DNA from: DASQEH01 sp035633755
GTDB taxonomy: Bacteria; Actinomycetota; Actinomycetes; Propionibacteriales; Nocardioidaceae
Assembly: GCA_035633755.1 (NCBI GenBank)
Contig: DASQEH010000161.1
Location: 1-5,303 of the forward strand
Reading direction: 5' to 3'
DNA length: 5,303 nt
Shown here: piece after piece, positions 1 to 5,250 of the stretch
Layout: every line of letters starts with the position of its first letter
Position numbering within the stretch: position 1 is the stretch's first letter
Translations under genes and position numbers: made by a program
Notes under the pieces: model-generated
The model's database searches: none
What the model was told of the DNA's origin: nothing
What the model saw: the letters and a program-made list of their open reading frames with translations, nothing else

Positions 1-129
1 GTGCCTGGCGCGCACCACGTCATCGCGCAGCGCAGCGGTCACGACATCCCGCGGTCACAACCTCGTCTGGTCCTCCGCGAGATCCGCAACGTTGTGCGGG
101 CCGTGCGGCATGGTCGAGCGACTCTCTGA
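1..129 (+). CDS. C-terminal end of a probable alpha/beta-hydrolase fold protein (partial, 5' end outside window)
   Basis: The frame is open from base 1 to a TGA at 127-129, giving 42 visible codons. Seen: the tail contains SGHDIPRSQP followed by LVLREIRNVVRAVR. Known of the family: alpha/beta-hydrolases end with a conserved 'sGH' carrying the catalytic histidine, then a short segment with a Pro and a final amphipathic helix of the type 'P..v...I..vv.a'. The visible tail fits this well, and the histidine at 40-42 would be the catalytic one. The nucleophile and the start lie outside the window, so substrate and exact subfamily (esterase, haloalkane dehalogenase, C-C hydrolase and so on) cannot be told. 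The gene converges on the zinc-ribbon gene, with stop codons separated by nine bases and no obvious terminator hairpin between them. Confidence 0.65.
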   Translation: MPGAHHVIAQRSGHDIPRSQPRLVLREIRNVVRAVRHGRATL

Positions 130-138
130 GCGCGGAGG

Positions 139-1107
139 CTAGTACCAGAATGCGTTGACTTCGTAGACGGAGTACACCGTCTCGCAGGGTATGCCGTTGA
201 GGTCGATGTCCATCCGGTCCGGGGCACCGTACGTCCACCAGTAGGCGACCGCGTCCGGGTAGCTGACACCCCTCGCGTACAGGTCTGAGCACATCAGGTT
301 GGCGCTGAGTCCATAGCTGTGGGAGTAGCTGCTGGCACCCCAGTAGCTCGACACATCCGTCGCCGGGTACACCGTCTCGCAGGGGATGTCGTTGTAGTCG
401 ATGTCCATCTGATCGGGCTCGCCGTACGTGCGCCAGTAGTCCACCGCCGCCGAGTAGGAGTACCCCCGCGCGTACAGGTCGCGGCAGAACAACCCGGGAG
501 GAAGGGTGCTCGCGGCCGGGATCGTCCCCTGCGGATCGCTGGCCGGAACGCTGCTCCCCGGTGCTTGGCGGGCTCCCCAGTACGACGTCACGTTGAGGGA
601 GGGGTACACCGTCTCGCAGGGCAATCCGTTCAGGTCGACGTCCATCTGGTCGGGTTGGCCGTGCATGCGCCAGTAGTCCACGGCGGCCGCGTACGAGTAG
701 CCCTTCGCGCTCAGGTCGCGGCAGAACAATCCGGCCTTGAGGTCCTTCACGTTGCCGGGGCCGTCGTCGTGGCGGTGAGGCTTGTTCTTGGCGGGCTTGG
801 CTGGCGGGGTTCCAGTGCTCGGCGCGGCCGTTGTCGACGGAAGCGTGGACGTGTCGACCGCAGCCGGCGCCACGGCGTCCGAGCCAGGTTCGTTTCGGGT
901 GCTGAGGAAGATGACTGTCAGCAGGACGGCAACGAGAACGGCGACCGTAGCCGCCGCGACAAGGGGCGTAATGGAACGGGGTGAAGGGGTGGTGGGCGCG
1001 GCCGGTTCGGCGAAATGAGGGGTGCTGCTCTTCGGCCCCTGGGAGGCACCACAGGCAAAGCAGAACGGACTCTCGCCTGTGTCGGTGCCGCATTGAGTGC
1101 AGAACAT
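139..1107 (-). CDS. Membrane-anchored zinc-ribbon protein with three Excalibur-like extracellular repeats
   Basis: 322 residues; role not established. Seen: residues 3-19 carry CxxC-x9-CxxC (C3, C6, C16, C19), a zinc-ribbon knuckle pair. Residues 47-69 form one hydrophobic helix, and 70-120 are a Pro/Thr/Ala/Ser-rich linker. Three 56-residue repeats follow at 123-178, 202-257 and 267-322. Each has Cys, then 35 residues on PCETVY, with YW motifs and an acidic MDxDxN loop. Known: the Excalibur motif is DxDxDGxxCE with a second upstream Cys, and is thought to bind calcium outside the cell. The repeats match its core (for example D156, D158, N160, G161, C164, E165). Inferred: N-terminus in the cytoplasm, repeats outside, each with one disulfide and possibly one Ca2+. 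I chose ATG 1107 because a strong ribosome site precedes it and the protein begins directly with MFCTQCG. The longer form from 1239 adds 44 residues unlike a zinc-ribbon start. The gene is divergent from yjbQ. Confidence 0.85.
   Translation of the reverse strand: MFCTQCGTDTGESPFCFACGASQGPKSSTPHFAEPAAPTTPSPRSITPLVAAATVAVLVAVLLTVIFLSTRNEPGSDAVAPAAVDTSTLPSTTAAPSTGTPPAKPAKNKPHRHDDGPGNVKDLKAGLFCRDLSAKGYSYAAAVDYWRMHGQPDQMDVDLNGLPCETVYPSLNVTSYWGARQAPGSSVPASDPQGTIPAASTLPPGLFCRDLYARGYSYSAAVDYWRTYGEPDQMDIDYNDIPCETVYPATDVSSYWGASSYSHSYGLSANLMCSDLYARGVSYPDAVAYWWTYGAPDRMDIDLNGIPCETVYSVYEVNAFWY
142..741 (-). repeat. Three tandem 168-bp coding repeats (Excalibur-like modules)
   Basis: In reading order the units occupy 574-741, 337-504 and 142-309, each coding 56 residues, with spacers of 23 and 9 codons. 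By eye, units 1 and 2 share about 40 of 56 residues. Unit 3 is more diverged (for example LMCSDL for LFCRDL, and YWWTYG) and ends the protein. Each unit keeps a Cys pair exactly 35 residues apart (C129/C164, C208/C243, C273/C308) and the PCETVY block. DNA similarity between units 1 and 2 is visible directly, for example the shared 'aggtcgcggcagaacaa' near 712 and 475. This suggests duplication inside the gene. Confidence 0.85.
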
Positions 1108-1113
1108 CCGTCG

Positions 1114-1122
1114 CCTCCCCCT
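1114..1122 (-). promoter_or_regulatory. Ribosome binding site that decides the zinc-ribbon gene start
   Basis: Read on the minus strand this is AGGGGGAGG, followed by six bases (CGACGG) and the ATG at 1107. It is the only strong Shine-Dalgarno match upstream of this gene. It supports starting at 1107 rather than at the upstream in-frame ATG at 1239. Confidence 0.75.
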
Positions 1123-1221
1123 CTCAGTTGGCCTGAAGTACTTACGGTAGGTCAGTGATGCGGTAATTGGCTGAAAACGGCCTATACCGTACGCGCTGCG
1201 GGTCACGGCGGGCCATGCTGA

Positions 1222-1227
1222 CAAAAT
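1222..1227 (+). promoter_or_regulatory. Candidate -10 box for a leaderless yjbQ transcript
   Basis: CAAAAT lies six bases before the ATG at 1234, where no Shine-Dalgarno sequence is visible. A -10 hexamer at this distance would put the transcription start on the ATG, as in leaderless actinobacterial genes. No -35 match is seen at 16-19 bases upstream and the first T of the -10 consensus is missing, so this is tentative. Confidence 0.3.
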
Positions 1228-1233
1228 CGGCAC

Positions 1234-1638
1234 ATGCACTCCGAGGTACGCACATACGACACCGGCAGCACAGACACCGTCCTGGACATCACGAGTGACT
1301 GCGCGGCCTTCGCGCGCGGTCAGGGCGACGGTCTACTGCATGTGTTCGTGCCGCATGCGACTGCGGGCCTGGCCATCATGGAGACCGGCGCCGGCAGTGA
1401 CGCTGACCTGCTGGCTGCCCTCGGCGACCTGCTCCCGAGCGACGACCGGTGGAAGCACCGCCATGGGAGCCGTGGGCACGGGCGCTCCCATGTCATGCCG
1501 GCCCTGGTCCCGCCCTACGTCACCGTCCCGGTCTTCGATGGACGGATGGCGTTGGGTACGTGGCAGAGCGTCTGCCTGGTGGACCTCAACCGCGACAACA
1601 CCGAGCGAAAGATCCGGCTGTCCTTCCTCGCGGGCTGA
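1234..1638 (+). CDS. yjbQ: YjbQ/UPF0047 family protein (secondary thiamine-phosphate synthase enzyme family)
   Basis: 134 residues, close to the usual length for this small, cytosolic, single-domain family. Seen: HATAGLAIME at 41-50, then GSDADLL, a His-rich stretch RHGSRGHGRSH at 76-86, VPPYVTVPVFDGRMALGTW at 92-110 followed by Q111, and the closing segment RKIRLSFLAG. Known: the family is defined by an H-x-T block, a second His before the 'G.s..iPv' segment, and the 'G.LaLGTWQ' block. Some members show weak thiamine-phosphate synthase activity or complement its loss, but their main in vivo role is unsettled. H41, H82 and H86 are candidate metal or active-site residues. ATG 1234 begins just where family homology should start and has no clear ribosome site. 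The gene is divergent from the zinc-ribbon gene and converges on gluD, with 55 bases between stop codons and no convincing terminator. Nothing ties it functionally to either neighbour. Confidence 0.88.
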   Translation: MHSEVRTYDTGSTDTVLDITSDCAAFARGQGDGLLHVFVPHATAGLAIMETGAGSDADLLAALGDLLPSDDRWKHRHGSRGHGRSHVMPALVPPYVTVPVFDGRMALGTWQSVCLVDLNRDNTERKIRLSFLAG

Positions 1639-1693
1639 GCCGCGAAGTCCGGGCGCGTCAGGTCGAGCCCGTACCAATCGCACGACTCGCGTT

Positions 1694-2527
1694 CTAGCCC
1701 ATGCCGGGTTCGGCTGTGAGCGCTTGGTCAGCCCGCTGACCCCGCCCGGCAAGCCGTCGCTGGAGGAACTCCGCCAGCTTCGACAAGGAGTAGTTGATGA
1801 CAATGAAGACAACGGCGGCGGCCGAGTAGATCAAGATGGTGCCGTCTTCCACCGACAGTGCCACCTGACGGCTGTTCTTCACCAGTTCCGGGAAGACGAT
1901 GACAAATCCGAGCGACGTGTCCTTCAAGACGATGACGCACTGGCTGACGATGGCGGGAAGCATGAACTTCACGGCTTGCGGCATCAAGATGAGTGACATC
2001 ACCTGGGTCTTGCGCATGCCGATCGCGTAGGCGGCTTCTGACTGCCCCCGGGGTACGGCGCCGACACCAGCCCGGAACACCTCCGCCAGCACGGCCCCGT
2101 TGTACAAGGTGAGGCCGGCGACAAGCGATGCCAGCGTGCCGATGGTCTCCTTGAAGCTGTACCAGATGATGATGATGAGCAGCACCAGCGGAACGGCCCG
2201 GAAGAACTCGATGACCACGGTGCACGGCCAGCGCACGACCGCGTGGTTAGACAGGCGCCCCACAGCGAGCAGGGCCCCCAGGACAATCGCGCCGACGATG
2301 GCGAGACCTGCGGCCTTGAGCGTCCCGATCAGGCCCTCGAACATGAAGGAGATGTAGCGGTTCTGGAAGCTGGCGTTGATCACCTCGGCGGTCAGGACGC
2401 CCTCGGACCGCAGCCTCTGCACGACGAAGTACGCCGCAGCCAGCAGAAGCAAGGCGAAACCCGCGGTGTACAGGCGGTGCCGCCGCCGAGCCTTCGGTCC
2501 TGGAATGTCGAAGAGAACGCTGCTCAT
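1694..2527 (-). CDS. gluD: Polar amino acid (probably glutamate) ABC transporter permease, GluD type
   Basis: 277 residues; an inner-membrane channel subunit that pairs with GluC. Seen: a basic N-terminal tail (KARRRHR, 12-18), a first hydrophobic helix at about 21-37, then after a spacer the permease core from about 60. FRAVPLV at 109-115 matches the R-N/A-x-P-L block of the HisM/GlnP family. GQSEAAYAIGMRKTQ starting at 161 is the EAA coupling loop that docks on the ATPase. More hydrophobic helices lie at about 186-212 and 230-248, with a basic cytoplasmic tail. The extra N-terminal helix and greater length relative to GluC are usual for this partner. ATG 2527 is preferred over the in-frame ATG at 2623. 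It overlaps the gluC stop as ATGA (2524-2527) and has GAGGTG on the minus strand about four bases upstream. It is the last gene of the operon. Substrate is assigned by operon type, not by residues in this subunit. Confidence 0.9.
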   Translation of the reverse strand: MSSVLFDIPGPKARRRHRLYTAGFALLLLAAAYFVVQRLRSEGVLTAEVINASFQNRYISFMFEGLIGTLKAAGLAIVGAIVLGALLAVGRLSNHAVVRWPCTVVIEFFRAVPLVLLIIIIWYSFKETIGTLASLVAGLTLYNGAVLAEVFRAGVGAVPRGQSEAAYAIGMRKTQVMSLILMPQAVKFMLPAIVSQCVIVLKDTSLGFVIVFPELVKNSRQVALSVEDGTILIYSAAAVVFIVINYSLSKLAEFLQRRLAGRGQRADQALTAEPGMG

Positions 2528-3192
2528 CGCCACCTCGCCCCCCGCCGTTCGATCAGGTGAGCGACAGCCGCGATGGCCCACACGATGATGATGTAGCCGG
2601 CCGCGAAGCCGACGAAGATCCACCAGCGGGCGGTGGCGTTGTCGTTCGTCAGCTTCTTCATCACGAAGGTTGCCTCGGTCACGCCGATGGCCAGCGCGAC
2701 GCTCGTGTTCTTGGCCAGCGCGATGTAGGTACTGGCCAGCGGCGGAACGACAGCCTGGAACGCCTGCGGCAGGATCACCGTGGACATCGACTGGGTGAAC
2801 GTCATGCCTATCGAGCGGGCCGCCTCCGCCTGTCCGACCGGGATGGAGTTGATCCCGGATCGCAGCGCTTCACAGACGAACGCCGCCGCGTACAGGCCCA
2901 GGCCCAGTGTTGCCGCGGTGAAGAAGAAGTCGAAGTAGTTGCTGATGGAGTAGTTGAAGCCGACGGTGGGGAATGCGTCCCTGAACAGGAAGAGGATGAG
3001 CAGCAGCGGGGTGTTGCGGACGACGTTGATGTAGGCCGTTGCCGTGATCCGCATGACGCCGATGGGCGAGACCCGCATCGCCACCAGGATCGTTCCGAGC
3101 ACCATGGCGATGGCGCCGGCGAACAGCAACAGCCACAGCGTGACGATGAAGCCGTCGATGATCTGCGACGCGTTGTCAATGAGGACGCCCAT
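2524..3192 (-). CDS. gluC: Polar amino acid (probably glutamate) ABC transporter permease, GluC type
   Basis: 222 residues, normal for the short permease of HisQM/GlnP-type importers. Seen: hydrophobic helices at about 14-38, 50-71, 88-112, 145-172 and 190-213. RNTPLLL at 59-65 is a conserved block of this family. EALRSGINSIPVGQAEAARS (108-127) continuing to ILPQA (140-144) contains the EAA loop that contacts the ATPase. Inferred: forms a heterodimeric channel with GluD, energised by GluA. The start at 3192 has a full Shine-Dalgarno match nine bases upstream. The gene lies 83 bases after gluB, the largest gap in the operon, and that gap contains a strong stem-loop. Its stop overlaps the gluD start by four bases, so the two permeases are probably made in equal amounts by translational coupling. 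Confidence 0.9.
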   Translation of the reverse strand: MGVLIDNASQIIDGFIVTLWLLLFAGAIAMVLGTILVAMRVSPIGVMRITATAYINVVRNTPLLLILFLFRDAFPTVGFNYSISNYFDFFFTAATLGLGLYAAAFVCEALRSGINSIPVGQAEAARSIGMTFTQSMSTVILPQAFQAVVPPLASTYIALAKNTSVALAIGVTEATFVMKKLTNDNATARWWIFVGFAAGYIIIVWAIAAVAHLIERRGARWR

Positions 3193-3201
3193 CGCCCGCT
3201 G

Positions 3202-3209
3202 TCACCTCC
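3202..3209 (-). promoter_or_regulatory. Full Shine-Dalgarno sequence of gluC
   Basis: The minus strand reads GGAGGTGA, an eight-base match to the 16S rRNA 3' end, with nine bases to the ATG at 3192. It directly follows the stem-loop at 3228-3263, so translation of gluC and gluD can start afresh after that structure. Confidence 0.75.
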
Positions 3210-3227
3210 GCTCAGTGCCGAGAAGTG

Positions 3228-3263
3228 TGGTGGTGGCCTTCACGCGAGCGCCGGCCACCACCA
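3228..3263 (-). terminator. Strong intercistronic stem-loop between gluB and gluC (partial terminator or mRNA stabiliser)
   Basis: Arms TGGTGGTGGCC (3228-3238 on the plus strand) and GGCCACCACCA (3253-3263) are perfect 11-bp complements around a 14-base loop. On the minus-strand transcript the structure starts 12 bases after the gluB stop. It is followed by ACACTTCTCGG rather than a run of T, so it is not a classical intrinsic terminator. The position after the binding-protein gene is typical of hairpins that protect the upstream message or let only part of transcription through to the permeases. Structure seen; function inferred. Confidence 0.6.
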
Positions 3264-3275
3264 TCCGATGAGCGA

Positions 3276-4163
3276 CTACAGGCAGGCGTCCATCTTGGGT
3301 GGCTCCGGTGTCTCGACGCCGGACTTGCCCAGCGTCGCCTCGAAGGCCTTAGCCCAGGTGCCGTCGTCCATGGCCGTCTGGAGGGTGCTCTTGATGAACT
3401 CGCAGAACTCGGTGTCGTCCGGCTTCTGGTATCCGACGCCGTAGCGCTCCTCGCTGAACGGCTCGCCGACGACCTCGAGCTCGTCGGGGTTCTGGGCCTC
3501 GTATCCGAGCAGGATGGCGCCGTCGGTGGTCAGCACATCGGTCGTCTTGTTCTCGAGTGCGCTGACACATTCGGAATAGGTGCCTTGCGGAGTCGGGTCC
3601 GCGCCGTACTTGTCTTCAGCAGTAGCCAGGGACGTCGAGCCCTCGACGGAGCAGACCTTGACCCCCTTCAGGTCCTCGGGACCGGTGATCTTCTCCTTGT
3701 CTTCCTCGCGGACCAGGAGCTGCTGTCCGGTGACGTAGTAGGGACCGGCCTGTCCCACGATCTGTTGTCTTTCTTCGGTCATCGAGTACGACGCGACAAC
3801 GATGTCGACTTCCCCACTCTCGAGGAAGGGCTCCCTGTTGTCGGAGATCGTCTCTTTCCATTCGATGCCGGTTTCTTCGATCCCGAGTCCCGCCGCAATG
3901 ATCTTGCCGATCTCGATGTCGAATCCGGTGGGAGTATCGTCGCCTGCCTGCTGGAAGCCGATACCAGGCTGGTCCGTCTTGACGCCGATGATGATCTTGC
4001 CGGCGTCAGAGAGCTTGGCCATGGTCGTCCCTGAGTCGAAGCTGGTTTCAGCCACCTCGACGTCGACGCCTGCGTCCTCCGTCGACGTATCGTCACCGCA
4101 CGACGTCACCGCCAGCGCCATGACCATGGCCGCAACTACCTTGGTGCCTGCGTATCTCTTCAT
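3276..4163 (-). CDS. gluB: Polar amino acid (probably glutamate) ABC transporter substrate-binding lipoprotein, GluB type
   Basis: 295 residues, of the family 3 solute-binding proteins. Seen: signal peptide with basic start (MKRYAGTK), hydrophobic core and lipobox VTSC, so Cys22 should be lipidated and the protein held on the outer face of the membrane. An acidic linker (23-45) follows. The domain shows the family motif TGFDIEIGKIIAAGLG (79-94) and DIVVASYSMTEERQQIV (120-136). By remembered alignment to E. coli GlnH, R132 corresponds to Arg75, which holds the substrate carboxylate, and D214 to Asp157, which holds the amino group. The GlnH His156 position is Thr213 here, so side-chain specificity may differ from glutamine. 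Four cysteines in the mature domain (171, 199, 254, 294) could form two disulfides. ATG 4163 has GAGG nine bases upstream on the minus strand. It lies 59 bases after gluA, whose spacer contains a small CCGGG/CCCGG hairpin (4187-4201). Confidence 0.9.
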   Translation of the reverse strand: MKRYAGTKVVAAMVMALAVTSCGDDTSTEDAGVDVEVAETSFDSGTTMAKLSDAGKIIIGVKTDQPGIGFQQAGDDTPTGFDIEIGKIIAAGLGIEETGIEWKETISDNREPFLESGEVDIVVASYSMTEERQQIVGQAGPYYVTGQQLLVREEDKEKITGPEDLKGVKVCSVEGSTSLATAEDKYGADPTPQGTYSECVSALENKTTDVLTTDGAILLGYEAQNPDELEVVGEPFSEERYGVGYQKPDDTEFCEFIKSTLQTAMDDGTWAKAFEATLGKSGVETPEPPKMDACL

Positions 4164-4222
4164 TGGATTTCGCCTCGTCTCTGTTGCCGGGATCTGCCCG
4201 GTGACTTTGTTGCAGAGCTGGT

Positions 4223-5020
4223 TCAGTGCTGGAGGATCTTGCCGAGGAAGTCCTTGGCGCGGTCCGTCGTGGGGTTGGTGAAGAACTGGTCAGGGGTGGC
4301 CTCTTCGACGATCTCGCCTTCGGCCATGAAGATCACCCGATCACCGGCGGTTCGGGCGAACCCCATCTCGTGGGTGACCACGACCATGGTCATGCCCTCC
4401 TTGGCGAGACCGACCATGACGTCGAGCACCTCACTGATCATCTCGGGGTCGAGGGCGGACGTCGGCTCGTCGAAGAGCATCACCTTGGGCTGCATCGCCA
4501 GCGCCCGGGCGATCGCGACGCGCTGCTGTTGTCCGCCGGAGAGCTGCGCCGGGTACTTGTTGGCCTGGGCGGTGACTCCGACCCGCTCCAGCAGCGCGAG
4601 CGCCTGCTCCTTGCACTCGGCGGAGTTCCGCTTGCGTACCTTGAGCGGGCCGAGCATCACGTTGTCGAGAACCGTCTTGTGAGCGAACAAGTTGAAGGAC
4701 TGGAAGACCATGCCGACCTCAGCGCGCAGGTTGGCGAGCTCCTTGCCTTCTTCGGGGAGCGCCTTGCCGTCGAGGCGGATCTCCCCCTCGTCGATCGGCT
4801 CAAGCCGGTTGATCGCTCGGCACAGCGTCGACTTGCCCGAACCCGAAGGTCCGATGACGACGACGACCTCGCCCCGATGGATGTCCAGGTCGATGTCCTT
4901 GAGGACATGGAGCTCGCCGAACCACTTCTGCACCCCATGGAGGGAGACGAGGGCGTCCGACGAGCGGGCCGAGTCGCCGCCGGCAGGGGCCGTGTCACCG
5001 GCAGGTGTTGCATGCGCCAT
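4223..5020 (-). CDS. gluA: Polar amino acid (probably glutamate) ABC transporter ATP-binding protein, GluA type
   Basis: 265 residues; the cytoplasmic ATPase that drives the importer. Seen in order: Walker A GPSGSGKST (57-65), Q-loop FQSFNLFAH with Q107, signature LSGGQQQR (160-167), Walker B VMLFDEPTSALD (180-191) with E185, and switch histidine H217 in VVVTHEMG. The closing VEEATPDQFFTNPTTDRAKD segment is usual for the GlnQ/HisP group. All catalytic motifs are intact. The N-terminus has about 22 extra Ala/Gly/Asp/Ser residues before the first beta strand (ALVSLHGVQKWFG), longer than in many relatives. No internal ATG offers a shorter form. There is no clear ribosome site before ATG 5020, but a TACCTT -10 box ends five bases upstream, so a leaderless transcript is likely. 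It is the first gene of the operon, followed by the binding protein and two permeases. Confidence 0.92.
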   Translation of the reverse strand: MAHATPAGDTAPAGGDSARSSDALVSLHGVQKWFGELHVLKDIDLDIHRGEVVVVIGPSGSGKSTLCRAINRLEPIDEGEIRLDGKALPEEGKELANLRAEVGMVFQSFNLFAHKTVLDNVMLGPLKVRKRNSAECKEQALALLERVGVTAQANKYPAQLSGGQQQRVAIARALAMQPKVMLFDEPTSALDPEMISEVLDVMVGLAKEGMTMVVVTHEMGFARTAGDRVIFMAEGEIVEEATPDQFFTNPTTDRAKDFLGKILQH

Positions 5021-5025
5021 GACTC

Positions 5026-5031
5026 AAGGTA
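5026..5031 (-). promoter_or_regulatory. Candidate -10 box of the gluABCD promoter (leaderless start)
   Basis: The minus strand reads TACCTT, a perfect TANNNT, five bases before the ATG at 5020. Transcription would begin at or within a base or two of the start codon. This explains the missing Shine-Dalgarno sequence. No good -35 match is seen 17-18 bases further upstream (TAGCCA, GTAGCC), so an activator or a weak promoter is possible. Confidence 0.45.
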
Positions 5032-5055
5032 GCCAGTGAGTTGCCCCCTGGCTAC
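5029..5055. promoter_or_regulatory. Operator-like inverted repeat overlapping the gluA promoter
   Basis: GTAGCCAG (5029-5036) and CTGGCTAC (5048-5055) are perfect 8-bp complements separated by 11 bases, with centres 19 bp apart. One arm overlaps the candidate -10 box and the other covers the -35 zone, a good place for a repressor dimer. If the transcript is leaderless, the repeat is not in the mRNA, so it would act as DNA. The sequence does not match the AmtR box known for corynebacterial glu operons as I remember it, so the regulator is unknown. Confidence 0.45.
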
Positions 5056-5120
5056 GCCCTGAGTGCTCGTGGCGTGTCACGACTTGAGTACGAAGTATGC
5101 CCGCCGCACTAAGTCAGCGG

Positions 5121-5133
5121 TGACGTAGCGTCA
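5121..5133. promoter_or_regulatory. Short palindromic motif TGACGTAGCGTCA in the region upstream of gluA
   Basis: TGACG and CGTCA flank a three-base centre (TAG), giving a compact dimer-site shape about 100 bases upstream of the gluA start and 118 bases before the possible gene at 5251. It could be a regulator site for either side. A 5-bp arm can occur by chance in GC-rich DNA. Confidence 0.2.
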
Positions 5134-5250
5134 TCGAGCGTGGCGAAATCCAGGATCTCGCTGACGACCCGCCGGCGACGGCCGCATGCTTTGTTTCATT
5201 AGCAAGTCCATGCTCTGCTCAGGAGCCGAGCCAATCCACAAGGGGAGAAC

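Noticed and set aside
319..984. Long plus-strand frame opposite the zinc-ribbon gene (221 codons)
   Set aside because: It is the complement of a gene with clear domain structure, and its Arg/Val/Gly-rich product shows no family motif.
1628..1645. TCGCGG/CCGCGA hairpin at the end of yjbQ as a terminator
   Set aside because: The stem is only six pairs, spans the stop codon and has no T-run. Such stems are common in GC-rich DNA. I see no convincing terminator in 1639-1693.
2557..3444. Long plus-strand frame opposite gluC and the end of gluB (295 codons)
   Set aside because: It runs across two clear transporter genes and their intergenic hairpin, and its product is an acidic, Gly/Arg-rich low-complexity translation typical of an antisense high-GC frame.
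4226..5032. Long plus-strand frame opposite gluA (268 codons)
   Set aside because: It mirrors an ATPase with all catalytic motifs intact, and its product shows no recognisable domain.
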